Assembly: GCA_902618015.1 (NCBI GenBank)
Contig: CACMYX010000003.1
Span: 1 to 64,000 of the forward strand
Reading direction: 5' to 3'
DNA: 64,000 nt
Source: an uncultured Alphaproteobacteria bacterium
GTDB taxonomy: Bacteria > Pseudomonadota > Alphaproteobacteria > HIMB59 > GCA-002718135
In this document: in pieces, positions 30,291-39,218 of the stretch
Position numbering within the stretch: position 1 is the stretch's first letter
Layout of the letters: every line of letters starts with the position of its first letter
The notes under the pieces: model-generated
What the model was told of the DNA's origin: nothing
Seen by the model: only the letters and a program-made list of their open reading frames with translations
Database searches by the model: none
Made by a program: the position numbers and the translations under genes

Positions 30291-31167
30291 TTTTTTGACT
30301 CCAACGAGAATAAAGTATTTGAAAAATAACAATTGGCAAAACCAAAATAATAATTCCACTAAAAGCTAAAGCACTAGCACCGGGCCAATTTCTATTAACA
30401 AAGAATTCCTCCCATAATATTTTTCCATAATACAATCTATCACTACCACCTAACATTTCAGGTATAATAAATTCTCCAACAACAGGTATAAAAACTAATA
30501 AAGATCCAGCAACAATTCCTGGAACAGACAAAGGAAGAATAACTTTAAAAAAGGTTTTAATACGATTTAATCCTAAATCTTTTGATGCTTCAATTAAATT
30601 TAAGTCAAATTTATTTAAGTATCCATAGAGTGGTAAAATCATCAAAGGTAAATAAGTGTATACAATTCCCATGATGACAGCATATTGATTGTATAATAAT
30701 TGAAGTGGTTCTGATATTATACCCAGGTTTAGAAGTATTACATTTAAAATTCCATTATTCTGTAAAATTATTTTCCATGCATATACTCTTAATAAAAATG
30801 ATGACCAAAATGGAATAACTACTAAAACTAATAGGATATTTCTTAATCTGATATTTGAAGTCGCAATATAAAAAGCTAATGGGAACCCAATAAGTAAACA
30901 AAAAAAAGTAGATATTAGAGCTAGTATCAAAGAGTTTACAAAAGATCCAATGTAGTAATAATCACTAAATATATAAACATAGTTTTCAAATGTAGTATTG
31001 ATCTTAAATCCATTATCAAAAAGAAAAATAGCTTGATAAGGAGGCATCCCCCATTCTGATACCGAAATTGATATTTTAAAAATTATAGCTAATGGTATAA
31101 AAAAAAATAGAACAAGCCAAAAATAAGGACTAAAAACAAAATATTTTTCAAATAATTTATTTTTCAA
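30280..31167 (-). CDS. potH: Putrescine/spermidine ABC transporter permease (PotH/PotB type)
   Basis: A 295-residue permease with about six membrane segments. The first (YFWLVLFFFIPLAIIFKISI) follows the short cytoplasmic N-terminus. The EAA motif is in IEASKDLGLNRIKTFFKVILPL. It pairs with the PotI-like permease downstream. Its stop codon lies inside potI and its start is one base from the end of potG. Confidence 0.88.
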   Translation of the reverse strand: MKNKLFEKYFVFSPYFWLVLFFFIPLAIIFKISISVSEWGMPPYQAIFLFDNGFKINTTFENYVYIFSDYYYIGSFVNSLILALISTFFCLLIGFPLAFYIATSNIRLRNILLVLVVIPFWSSFLLRVYAWKIILQNNGILNVILLNLGIISEPLQLLYNQYAVIMGIVYTYLPLMILPLYGYLNKFDLNLIEASKDLGLNRIKTFFKVILPLSVPGIVAGSLLVFIPVVGEFIIPEMLGGSDRLYYGKILWEEFFVNRNWPGASALAFSGIIILVLPIVIFQILYSRWSQKNEI

Positions 31168-32235
31168 TTAATCCTCTAAAATCTTAATTGATTCACTTTC
31201 CCAAGTACAAATGACTTTCTCCCCTTTTGGGAAATTATAATTTGAGTTGGAGTTAAAATTCTGATCTAAAACTGAAATTATCATATTTTTAATTTTAATT
31301 TCATAACGTGTAAAGCTTCCCAAATATGATTTTTCTAAAATTTCTCCACTAAAGTAATTAAATGAATTTGTTTTCAAATTATTTATTGATTGTATTTTTA
31401 TTTTCTCTGGTCTTAGTAAAATATTAGTTTTTGTATTTTTTAATTCTTTGCTTAATTTAAAATTTATACCTAAATCATCAGAATAAAAATTTTCATCTTT
31501 CTTATAAATCTTAATTATATTTGCAATTCCTATAAAATTAGCAGTATAAAGACTTTTAGGATTTTCATAAATATCTTCAGGGCTAGAACATTCCAAAATA
31601 AGACCATTCTTCATTATTGCCATTCTATCAGATAAGGACATTGCTTCTTCCTGATCATGGGTGACAAAAACAAATGTAATTTTTAGTTTCTTTTGGAGTG
31701 TTGTTAACTCTAATTGCGTTTTTGATCTTAGTTTTTTATCTAGTGCCGCAAGAGGCTCATCTAATAATAATAACTTAGGTTTTTTTATTAAGCACCTTCC
31801 AAGGGCAACTCGTTGCTGCTCTCCCCCTGATAATTGCTTAATTCTTCTATTTAATAAATGTTCAATAGATAAAAGTTCGGCAATATTTCTTACGTTTATT
31901 TCAATTTCTTTTTGGGTAAAATTTTCTTTTATTCCAAAAGCTAAATTATTAAATACGTTTAAATGAGGAAATAGAGCATACGATTGAAACATATAGTTTA
32001 ATGGCCTATCAAAAGGCTCAAGGTTTGTTATGTCTATTCCATCGAGTATTACACGTCCTGTATCCGGCTTCTCAAATCCGCCTAATATTCTTAGTAAGGT
32101 AGTTTTGCCTGAACCAGAAGATCCTAAGAGACCAAAAAATTCAGATTTTGATATATTTAAATTAATATTTTCTAAAACTTTGTTATCTCCAAAGGATTTA
32201 GAAATATTTTCAATTACAAGAAAATTATTATCCAT
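31168..32235 (-). CDS. potG: Putrescine/spermidine ABC transporter ATPase (PotG/PotA type)
   Basis: A 355-residue MalK-family ATPase. Walker A is LLGSSGSGKTTLLR near residue 37, the ABC signature is LSGGEQQRVALGR near residue 137, and Walker B is LLLLDEPLAALD. A C-terminal TOBE-type regulatory domain occupies about 240-355. The operon order F-G-H-I mirrors the E. coli putrescine importer. A 30-nt hairpin lies between the potF stop and this start. Confidence 0.9.
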   Translation of the reverse strand: MDNNFLVIENISKSFGDNKVLENINLNISKSEFFGLLGSSGSGKTTLLRILGGFEKPDTGRVILDGIDITNLEPFDRPLNYMFQSYALFPHLNVFNNLAFGIKENFTQKEIEINVRNIAELLSIEHLLNRRIKQLSGGEQQRVALGRCLIKKPKLLLLDEPLAALDKKLRSKTQLELTTLQKKLKITFVFVTHDQEEAMSLSDRMAIMKNGLILECSSPEDIYENPKSLYTANFIGIANIIKIYKKDENFYSDDLGINFKLSKELKNTKTNILLRPEKIKIQSINNLKTNSFNYFSGEILEKSYLGSFTRYEIKIKNMIISVLDQNFNSNSNYNFPKGEKVICTWESESIKILED

Positions 32236-32241
32236 CTTAAA

Positions 32242-32271
32242 TCAGCACTAATATTAATATATTAGTGCTGA
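32242..32271 (-). promoter_or_regulatory. Intercistronic hairpin between potF and potG
   Basis: A perfect 12-bp inverted repeat (arms 32242-32253 and 32260-32271, TCAGCACTAATA) with a 6-nt loop. It begins 16 bp past the potF stop and ends just before potG. No strong T-run follows on the minus strand, so a partial terminator or mRNA 3'-stabiliser is more likely than full termination. Such hairpins often make a binding protein more abundant than its membrane partners. Confidence 0.65.
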
Positions 32272-32286
32272 AATGAAGTATATTTT

Positions 32287-33333
32287 TTAATTTGATTTAA
32301 ATTTATTAAAATATTTAGTTGATAATTGTGCTTTTTTAGGTGAGTCAGCAGTATCAGCAAATAGCATACTTAAAGTTGCTTCATCTGGATAAATAGCTGG
32401 GTCTCCCAAAATTTCTGGATCAACTAGCTCATTAGCTGCTTTGTTTGGGTTAGAATACCAAACATAGTTAGTAATATCTGCAGCAACTTCAGGGCGCAAA
32501 ATATAATTTATAAACTTATGTGCATTTAAAACATTTTTTGCATCAGCTGGAATTGCCATCATATCAAACCAAATTACTGTTCCTTCTGAAGGTATAGAAT
32601 ACCAAACTGGTTCTATTTCTTCGTAAGCAGCAATAAAAACATCACCTGACCATCCCATAGCTAGACAAATTTCACCATTAGCGAGATCATCTATATATTG
32701 AGAGGAATCAAAATACCTAATGAAAGGTCTAATTTCCTGCAACATTGAAAGAGCAGCCTTATAATCATTTTCGTCTTCAGTATTAGGATCTTTACCTACA
32801 TATTTTAAGGCAATTTCCATTACTTCAGATGGTGCATCTAACATTGCTATACCACAATCCTCATATTTAGAAGCTATAGCTGGGTCAAACAAAACACTCC
32901 AACTAGTAACTTCATCTTCATCCACCTTATCAGTATTGTAACCAATACCAGTTGTGCCGTACATGTAGTTTACTGAATACTGACCGCCTGGATCATGAGC
33001 ATCTATCTTTGATAAAACTTCAGGATCTAGATTTCCTATGTTTGATAATTCAGATTTATCAAGTTTTTGAAAAACTCCAGCCTTGATTTGGTTTTCTAAA
33101 AAAGAACCTGAAGGCACAACAATATCATAGCCAGAACCACCAGCTAAAAGTTTAGCTTCAAGAACTTCGTTAGAATCAAAAACATCATAAGTTACATCAA
33201 TGCCAAATTCATTTTCGAAATTTTCAATTGTATCTTCAGCAATATAGTCAGACCAATTGTAAATAAATAATTCTTCTTTAGCTTGAGCTGAAAAAGAAAT
33301 TAAAACTAATAGAGATATAAAATACTTAAGCAT
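32287..33333 (-). CDS. potF: Putrescine/spermidine ABC transporter periplasmic binding protein (PotF/PotD type)
   Basis: A 348-residue periplasmic protein with a Sec signal peptide (LKYFISLLVLISFSAQA, cleavage about residue 18). The mature protein opens ELFIYNWSDYIAEDTIENFE, the typical start of polyamine-binding proteins. LLAGGSGYDIVVPSGSFLE and the acidic polyamine-site regions follow. An unusually strong ribosome-binding site precedes it. Whether it prefers putrescine or spermidine cannot be settled by eye; neighbouring aguAB favours putrescine. Confidence 0.92.
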   Translation of the reverse strand: MLKYFISLLVLISFSAQAKEELFIYNWSDYIAEDTIENFENEFGIDVTYDVFDSNEVLEAKLLAGGSGYDIVVPSGSFLENQIKAGVFQKLDKSELSNIGNLDPEVLSKIDAHDPGGQYSVNYMYGTTGIGYNTDKVDEDEVTSWSVLFDPAIASKYEDCGIAMLDAPSEVMEIALKYVGKDPNTEDENDYKAALSMLQEIRPFIRYFDSSQYIDDLANGEICLAMGWSGDVFIAAYEEIEPVWYSIPSEGTVIWFDMMAIPADAKNVLNAHKFINYILRPEVAADITNYVWYSNPNKAANELVDPEILGDPAIYPDEATLSMLFADTADSPKKAQLSTKYFNKFKSN

Positions 33334-33337
33334 TATT

Positions 33338-33345
33338 CCCCTCCT
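33338..33345 (-). promoter_or_regulatory. Strong Shine-Dalgarno of potF
   Basis: AGGAGGGG followed by AATA and ATG. Most genes here have weak or no Shine-Dalgarno sequence, so this marks high translation of the binding protein. Confidence 0.7.
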
Positions 33346-33373
33346 AAATAAAAATTACATTAAATAAAATAAA

Positions 33374-34231
33374 TTAAAAATCGAGAATTTTTTTATATAG
33401 ATCGGGCCTTCTGTCTCTAAAGTTACCCCATAATTTTCTATATTCTCTTGAAATTAACAAATCTAAAGTCGCAGTTATTATTCCCTCGTCCTTATCATTC
33501 ATACGATTTATTACATTTCCAAGATGATCCAATATAAAAGAATTACCATAAAAATTTAATTCAATATCAGCTTCGACCTCCTTCCCTATTCTATTTGAAG
33601 TTATTATAGGAATTTGATTTGCAGCAGCATGTCCTACCATTGTATTAATCCAATGATCCCTGGAATTTAGTTCAGGCATATGTGGCTCAGAGCCAATTGC
33701 TGATGGATAAAAAATTAAATCTGCTCCTTTCAATGTTAATATTCTTGCACATTCAGGAAACCACTGATCCCAACAAATTGCACATCCAACTTTTGCTAGA
33801 GGAGTGTCAAAAACCATAAAACCTGTGTTGCCTTTTTCAAAATAATACTTCTCATTATATCCAGACCCTTCAGGGATGTGAGATTTATTATAAACTTCAC
33901 TTATTTTACCGAAAGAATCAATCATAACTAGAGAGTTAAAAAACTTATTTTCCTTTTTTTGAAAAAAACTAATTGGTAAAGAAATCTTTTTATCTTTACA
34001 AATATTAGATAATTTTTCGAACATTGGATGGGAAGGAAAATCAATTGCAAGATCAAAAAATTTATCATTTTTTGTTGAACAAAAATAATAATCTTGAAAT
34101 AATTCTTGCAGAAGTAAAATATCAACATTTTCATTTGAAGCGTTTTCAACTAAACTAATTGCTTTATTTAAATTAGCGTCAAAGTCTCCTTTAAGAGCCT
34201 TAAATTGTGATGTTGCTACTTTTACCTTCAT
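33374..34231 (-). CDS. aguB: N-carbamoylputrescine amidase
   Basis: A nitrilase-superfamily enzyme that hydrolyses N-carbamoylputrescine to putrescine, CO2 and ammonia. I start it at 34231 (MKVKVATSQFKALKGDF, 285 residues), which gives a 4-bp ATGA overlap with aguA. The catalytic triad is Glu43 (LLLQELFQDYYF), Lys116 (YNKSHIPEG) and Cys153 (CAICWDQWFPE). The tail RDRRPDLY is typical of AguB. The product feeds the puuA route, and the transporter genes follow in the same operon. Confidence 0.93.
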   Translation of the reverse strand: MKVKVATSQFKALKGDFDANLNKAISLVENASNENVDILLLQELFQDYYFCSTKNDKFFDLAIDFPSHPMFEKLSNICKDKKISLPISFFQKKENKFFNSLVMIDSFGKISEVYNKSHIPEGSGYNEKYYFEKGNTGFMVFDTPLAKVGCAICWDQWFPECARILTLKGADLIFYPSAIGSEPHMPELNSRDHWINTMVGHAAANQIPIITSNRIGKEVEADIELNFYGNSFILDHLGNVINRMNDKDEGIITATLDLLISREYRKLWGNFRDRRPDLYKKILDF

Positions 34232-35211
34232 ATTTTTGGTACATTCATTGTTATACAATGAATATTTCCTCCACCATAATTTATATTTTCTGTTTCCAAC
34301 ATTATAATCTCTCGATTTGGGAATAAATTTTCAAAAATTAATTTTACCTCATTGTCTTCCTTAACATTGAATTTAGGTAAGATAATTTTATTTTTACTGA
34401 AATAGAAATTTATATATGAGCTAATAATATTCTTATTATTAATCTTTTTTCTTGTAGGTAAAGGAACTTCAATTAAATCAAATGTCTGATTAGTATCTTT
34501 AAAAAATTTAATAAGATCAGATTTGTTTTTTTCTAATATTTCATAATTAGGATCTAATTTGTGAGTTGTAGCAATTAAATATTTATTTTTTCCTATTGGG
34601 CATAATAAATTATCTACATGACCATCTGTATCATCCTCCATTAGTCCATTTTCAAAGAAAAAAATATAATTTAAGTCAAACAATAGCTTTAATTCTTCAA
34701 TTATATATTCACTATTATGTTTTTGTTTTCTATTTTTATTAAATATTACATTTTTAGTGCTAAATAAATTTTTTTTATCATCATAAGTTATTGCTCCTCC
34801 TTCAATAACTAAGTCAGAAATTTTTGTTGGGATATTTAAATAGTTTGAAATAAATTTTGATATTTTATTATCATTTAAATAATCTGGATACTTTCCATAA
34901 CCATTAAATTCAAAGCTAATTGATTTTAATTTTTCATCTTCGTTATAAAAAATTGGTGCAATATCCCGCATCCAAGAATCATCTAATTTACATTCTATAA
35001 TATCAATATTTTTATGATAAGTTTTATTTTGAATTTCATTTATGTCTTCTTTATTTGACAAAACAATAACATGCTCAGTTTTTGCAATTTCATTAATTAT
35101 ATTTGCAACTTCATCTCTGGCTTTATTAATAATTTTACCATAAAGATCTTTATTACACGGCCAAGCAATCAAACAATATTGGTGTTCATACCATTCAGGA
35201 ATTAGTTTCAT
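34228..35211 (-). CDS. aguA: Agmatine deiminase
   Basis: A guanidino-modifying enzyme that converts agmatine to N-carbamoylputrescine. Residues seen: the N-terminal PEWYEHQYCLIAWP, DDSWMRDIAPIF (metal/substrate Asp), MEDDTDGHVDN with the catalytic His, and the nucleophile Cys319 in GGGNIHC close to the C-terminus. At 327 residues it is slightly shorter than average. It is the first gene of the operon. Its start is only 13 bp from the divergent HD-domain gene, so the promoters must overlap coding sequence. Confidence 0.95.
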   Translation of the reverse strand: MKLIPEWYEHQYCLIAWPCNKDLYGKIINKARDEVANIINEIAKTEHVIVLSNKEDINEIQNKTYHKNIDIIECKLDDSWMRDIAPIFYNEDEKLKSISFEFNGYGKYPDYLNDNKISKFISNYLNIPTKISDLVIEGGAITYDDKKNLFSTKNVIFNKNRKQKHNSEYIIEELKLLFDLNYIFFFENGLMEDDTDGHVDNLLCPIGKNKYLIATTHKLDPNYEILEKNKSDLIKFFKDTNQTFDLIEVPLPTRKKINNKNIISSYINFYFSKNKIILPKFNVKEDNEVKLIFENLFPNREIIMLETENINYGGGNIHCITMNVPKI

Positions 35212-35224
35212 AAAATTTAAAAAT

Positions 35225-35803
35225 ATGTATAATTATTTCATGTCTAAAGATGAAGTAAAATTCACTGAAATGAAACATGGTGATAAAGAGGATTATGAAA
35301 TTCTTGCTAATTTTGAAAATAAATTTATTGAAGGTACAGCTGATAGAATAGTTAGAGTGCTAGAAAGTTTAGACAATTCTTTAGGTGGTTATAAGGTATC
35401 TCGATTAGAACACTCTCTTCAAACTGCATCAAGAGCGTTACGAGAACAAGCTTCTGAAGAAATGGTGGTAGCCTCTTTATTGCATGATATAGGCGATGAA
35501 ATTGCACCTCTTAATCATTCTGAACTCGCCGCTGCAGTATTAAAACCGTTTGTGTCTGAAAAAACAAGATGGATTGTAGAACAACACGGTTTGTTTCAAG
35601 CCTACTACTATAATCATTATTATGGAAAAGATAGAAATCTAAGAGATAAATTCAAAGGTCATGAATTCTTTAAAGACACTATAGATTTTTGTGAAAGATG
35701 GGATCAAGCATCATTTGATCCAAATTATGATACAATTCCCTTAAAAGATTTTGTTCCAATGGTTCAAAGAATATTTAATAGAACACCTTATAGAAATTTA
35801 TAA
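35225..35803 (+). CDS. HD-domain protein, candidate mixed-valent di-iron oxygenase (PhnZ/TmpB-like)
   Basis: A 192-residue HD-fold protein (COG4341 type). All six residues expected to bind a di-iron centre in PhnZ are present: His63 (RLEHSLQ), His87-Asp88 (LLHDIGDE), His98 (PLNHSE), His121 (EQHGLF) and Asp160 (RWDQASFD). PhnZ and TmpB use this centre with O2 to oxidise amino- or trimethylammonio-hydroxyphosphonates. Members of this longer subfamily are often called phosphohydrolases without proof. It abuts the thioesterase gene and lies in a carnitine neighbourhood, hinting at a quaternary-amine substrate. An ATG at 35240 is an alternative start. Confidence 0.75.
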   Translation: MYNYFMSKDEVKFTEMKHGDKEDYEILANFENKFIEGTADRIVRVLESLDNSLGGYKVSRLEHSLQTASRALREQASEEMVVASLLHDIGDEIAPLNHSELAAAVLKPFVSEKTRWIVEQHGLFQAYYYNHYYGKDRNLRDKFKGHEFFKDTIDFCERWDQASFDPNYDTIPLKDFVPMVQRIFNRTPYRNL

Positions 35804-36271
35804 TTATTTTTTTAGCTTATTGATTAGTGTAAGGTTACCTGCATCAAAGTTATCTTTATTTTCTTGAATAAATTTATCTATATCTTTTTGTTTTTCTAAT
35901 TCTAATTCAGAAACTTTTCTAATATTTAAATCAACATATAAAGAACAAACCTCTGTTGTTGCTGCTCTATAACCTTCAAGCTTATGTGTCATTTCTAATT
36001 TATAAATTAATCTTTTTTTATCCCTATCAAGAAATAACAAATTAATATCTACTTCATCACCCTCTTTCACTTCTTTGTCATAAGTTGTGTGTGACTCTAC
36101 TGCAAATGTGGTTTTCTTCTCTGTTTTTGCAGACGTTTCACCCATATTAAATTTTTGTAAAAGAACTTCCCATCCGGCATCAAAAAGATGAATATAAAAT
36201 GCCAAATTCATATGACCATTGTAATCGGTCCATTCCTTTTTAACTCTTCCTGAATTTAAATATATCTTCAT
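35804..36271 (-). CDS. cdhB: Hotdog-fold thioesterase, betainyl-CoA thioesterase-like (CdhB)
   Basis: A 155-residue 4-hydroxybenzoyl-CoA-thioesterase-type hotdog protein with DYNGHMN (Asp16, Asn18, His20) at the active-site turn. In the known carnitine pathway, CdhB releases glycine betaine from betainyl-CoA. The name rests on its position: it is divergent (42 bp) from the dehydrocarnitine cleavage gene and next to carnitine dehydrogenase. In many alphaproteobacteria this domain is fused to the dehydrogenase; here it is a separate gene on the other strand. Confidence 0.75.
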   Translation of the reverse strand: MKIYLNSGRVKKEWTDYNGHMNLAFYIHLFDAGWEVLLQKFNMGETSAKTEKKTTFAVESHTTYDKEVKEGDEVDINLLFLDRDKKRLIYKLEMTHKLEGYRAATTEVCSLYVDLNIRKVSELELEKQKDIDKFIQENKDNFDAGNLTLINKLKK

Positions 36272-36313
36272 TGTTTTTCTTTATTAATTCAAAAAATATA
36301 GTAGTTTAAAATA

Positions 36314-37204
36314 ATGAATAATGAAGTAATAATTTCATGTGCTGTAACAGGATCAGGTGATACAGCAGGTAAACATCCTGAATTACCTATAACACCAAAA
36401 CAAATTGCTGATGCTTCAATTGAAGCCGCCAAAGCGGGTGCAGCAATAGCCCATGTACATGTAAGAGAACCTGATGGCAAACCTTCTAGGAATTTAAGTT
36501 ATTATAAAGAGGTGGCAGATAGAATTCGCTCCTCAGAAACTGATGTAGTTTTAAATTTTACTACAGGTATGGGTGGTGATTTTGAAGTGGGAACAGGTAA
36601 AGATCCTTTAAATCCAGTGGGAGCAAATACAGATATGATCGATGCATTAAGCAGATTAGAACATGTTGAAGAGTTATTGCCTGAAATTTGTACTTTAGAC
36701 TGCGGCTCACTAAATTTTGGTGACTCAAACATGACTTTTATTCATACACCGATACAACTAAGAACTGCAGCAAAAAAAATGCAGGAGCTTGGAGTGAAAC
36801 CAGAAATGGAAGCTTTTGAAATGGGTCATTTATGGTTTGCTAACCAACTTTATAAAGAAGGTTTAATTGATGGCCCTCCTTTTTATCAAATATGCCTTGG
36901 CATCCCTTGGGGGTCACCTGCAACAACGAGCGCAATGAAAGCTATGGCTGAAATGGTACCTTCTGAAGGTGTTTGGTCTGGATTTGGAATAGGAAGATCG
37001 CAAATGCCTATGGCTGCACAGGCAGTTATTTTGGGAGGAAATGTTCGTGTAGGACTGGAAGACAATCTTTATTTAAAAAAAGGAGTTTTTGCATCAAATG
37101 CACAGTTGGTTGAAAAGGCCAGATGTATTGTTGAAGATATGGGGGCTTCTATTTTATCGCCGCAACAGACTAGAGAGAAATTAAAACTAAAAAAACATTT
37201 TTAA
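36314..37204 (+). CDS. cdhC: BKACE family dehydrocarnitine cleavage enzyme (CdhC-like, DUF849)
   Basis: A zinc-dependent beta-keto-acid cleavage enzyme of 296 residues. Family marks are [11 protein letters not shown] at the N-terminus, the zinc ligands His47 and His49 in [10 protein letters not shown], and [12 protein letters not shown]. The C-terminal [14 protein letters not shown] is shared with CdhC. CdhC combines 3-dehydrocarnitine with acetyl-CoA to give betainyl-CoA and acetoacetate. Carnitine dehydrogenase follows after 1 bp, which makes this substrate more likely than 3-keto-5-aminohexanoate. Confidence 0.87.
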   Translation: MNNEVIISCAVTGSGDTAGKHPELPITPKQIADASIEAAKAGAAIAHVHVREPDGKPSRNLSYYKEVADRIRSSETDVVLNFTTGMGGDFEVGTGKDPLNPVGANTDMIDALSRLEHVEELLPEICTLDCGSLNFGDSNMTFIHTPIQLRTAAKKMQELGVKPEMEAFEMGHLWFANQLYKEGLIDGPPFYQICLGIPWGSPATTSAMKAMAEMVPSEGVWSGFGIGRSQMPMAAQAVILGGNVRVGLEDNLYLKKGVFASNAQLVEKARCIVEDMGASILSPQQTREKLKLKKHF

Positions 37205-37205
37205 T

Positions 37206-38126
37206 TTGAAAAATATTGCTGTCATTGGAACTGGTGTAATTGGTACCGGCTGGATACTTAGATTTATCGCTAATGGTATAAGAGTCAAAGCATTTGATAA
37301 AAATTCTCAGCAATTACATTTTCTAAAAGAAGAAATAACAAGAACAAACTTAATTATAAAAAAATTATATAATACAAAAATCAATTTCAAAAATTTGGAA
37401 ATCGTAGACAGTATTGAAGAAGCAGTAAAAAATGCAGATTTAATTCAGGAAAATGTACCCGAACGATTAACTTTAAAAAAAGATGTTATAAAAAATATAA
37501 GTAAATATTCACCCTCAAATTCAATAATTGCTTCAAGTTCATCTGGTTTACTTCCATCAGATTTACAATCAAAATGTATTAATCCAAAAAGGTTAATCAT
37601 AGCTCATCCATTTAACCCTGTATATATTATCCCATTGGTTGAAATTGTAAAAGGTAAAAAAACTACAAATTTATATCTTAATAAAGCAAAAAAATTTTAT
37701 CAAAAAATTAAAATGAAAACATTATTAGTAGAAAAAGAATTACCGGGCTTTTTATCTGATAGATTGCAAGAAGCTTTGTGGAGAGAGGGTTTACATATTA
37801 TAAATGATGGATATGCTTCAACAAAAGATTTAGATGAAGCAATAACTTATGGTCCTGGTATGAGATGGGCTCTAATGGGAACTTTTTTGACATTTCACTT
37901 AGCGGGAGGAGAAATGGGTATGAAACATATGCTAGATCAGTTTGGACCAGCATTGAAACTTCCATGGACTAAACTCAAATCTCCAAAACTAACAAAAACA
38001 CTTAAAGAAAAAATCATTAAAGGCACAAAAAAACAATCAAAGAATCATTCTATAAAAGATTTAAGTAATATAAGAGATAATTTCTTAATAGATTTGCTAG
38101 AATTAAAGAAAAAATATAAATTATAA
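37206..38126 (+). CDS. cdhA: L-carnitine 3-dehydrogenase (CdhA/LcdH)
   Basis: A 306-residue 3-hydroxyacyl-CoA-dehydrogenase-fold enzyme. The NAD-binding motif GTGVIG is at residues 8-13, and the catalytic His region is HPFNPVYIIPLVEIVKG. The motif LPGFLSDRLQEALWREGLHI is typical of carnitine dehydrogenases, which take free carnitine rather than a CoA ester. The start is TTG, one base after cdhC. It lacks the fused C-terminal thioesterase of longer homologues, consistent with the separate thioesterase gene at 35804-36271. Confidence 0.88.
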   Translation: MKNIAVIGTGVIGTGWILRFIANGIRVKAFDKNSQQLHFLKEEITRTNLIIKKLYNTKINFKNLEIVDSIEEAVKNADLIQENVPERLTLKKDVIKNISKYSPSNSIIASSSSGLLPSDLQSKCINPKRLIIAHPFNPVYIIPLVEIVKGKKTTNLYLNKAKKFYQKIKMKTLLVEKELPGFLSDRLQEALWREGLHIINDGYASTKDLDEAITYGPGMRWALMGTFLTFHLAGGEMGMKHMLDQFGPALKLPWTKLKSPKLTKTLKEKIIKGTKKQSKNHSIKDLSNIRDNFLIDLLELKKKYKL

Positions 38127-38128
38127 TT

Positions 38129-39136
38129 ATGACAATAATCTCAAAATATGTAGCTTTAAAAAATTATATACCAACTGGGTTACCTAAAGAAGAAGATTTT
38201 GAAATTAAATCTAAAACTTTAGAATTAGATGAAACAAATAATATTCATGTTCTTAATTCATGGATATCTGTTGATCCGTATATGAGAGCAAGAATGACAG
38301 AACGTAAAAATTATAAACCACCCTTTTTATTAGGCGAGGAAATGGAAGGTTATGCAATTGGCTCAGTCCAAAAATCAAAAGACTCACAATTTAAAGAAGG
38401 GGATTTTGTTTTCAGTAATTTTGGAATGAGAGATAACTTCATTTGCAAAGGCGGTGATTTAAAAAAAATAAAAAATTCCAATCTTCCATTGCAAACTTAT
38501 CTAGGACCTTTAGGAATGACAGGGCAAACTGCATATATTGGTCTTTTTAATCATGGGAATATACAAAAGGGACAAAGTATTCTCGTATCTTCAGCAGGTG
38601 GAAGTGTTGGTTCAACAGTTTGTCAAATTGCAAAAAATTTAGGATGCAAAGTATATGCTAGTACTGGATCAGATGAAAAAGTTGATTGGTTAAAAAATGA
38701 ATTAAATGTTGATGTAGCATTTAATTATAAAAAAATTGATAACCTTGTTCTTCACTTAAAAAAAGTTTGTCCTGAAGGATTTGACTTATACTTTGATAAT
38801 GTTGGAGGTGATTTTTTAGAGTCTGCAATATTTCGAATGAAAAATTTTGGAAGAATTATTATTTGCGGAAGGATTTCTCAAATGAATTCAACTTCTGCTC
38901 CTTCTGGACTAAAAAATATGGCGCACGTATTAGTAAAAAGATTAACTATAAAAGGTTTTTTAATTTTTGATCATGAAAATGATAATGAGCCTTTTGAAAC
39001 TGATATGCGAAATTGGCTGTCTGAAGGAAAAATAAAGTTTAAAGAAACAATTTATGAAAATATAGAAAATGCTCCTAAAGCATTTATAGATTTACTTAAT
39101 GGAAAAAATTTAGGTAAAATGTTAGTCAAAATTTAA
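38129..39136 (+). CDS. MDR-family NADP-dependent oxidoreductase (CurA/leukotriene B4 dehydrogenase type)
   Basis: A 335-residue zinc-independent medium-chain reductase. Landmarks: SVDPYMRARM near residue 50, LGPLGMTGQTAYIGL near residue 125, the nucleotide-binding SSAGGSVGSTVCQIAK near residue 153, and the closing ENIENAPKAFIDLLNGKNLGKMLVK. Relatives reduce alpha,beta-unsaturated ketones and aldehydes. It follows cdhA by 2 bp, but a carnitine role is not established. Its stop is joined directly to the left repeat of the candidate element. Confidence 0.88.
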   Translation: MTIISKYVALKNYIPTGLPKEEDFEIKSKTLELDETNNIHVLNSWISVDPYMRARMTERKNYKPPFLLGEEMEGYAIGSVQKSKDSQFKEGDFVFSNFGMRDNFICKGGDLKKIKNSNLPLQTYLGPLGMTGQTAYIGLFNHGNIQKGQSILVSSAGGSVGSTVCQIAKNLGCKVYASTGSDEKVDWLKNELNVDVAFNYKKIDNLVLHLKKVCPEGFDLYFDNVGGDFLESAIFRMKNFGRIIICGRISQMNSTSAPSGLKNMAHVLVKRLTIKGFLIFDHENDNEPFETDMRNWLSEGKIKFKETIYENIENAPKAFIDLLNGKNLGKMLVKI

Positions 39137-39165
39137 CTAAATTGTAACGTAGGGCGACGTCCCTC
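39135..39165. repeat. Left direct repeat: copy of the ScfR gene 3' end (attL-like)
   Basis: Matches 40874-40904 at 28 of 31 positions, with the first 17 bases identical (AACTAAATTGTAACGTA). On the minus strand it encodes YRGTSPYVTI plus a stop, exactly the end of the ScfR gene. All differences in the shared codons are synonymous. Upstream of this the frame shows no similarity to ScfR. Confidence 0.75.
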
Positions 39166-39218
39166 GATAATCCCTGTTCAGAAAAACTAAAGTATTCTCT
39201 ATTAAAATTGGTGCATTA

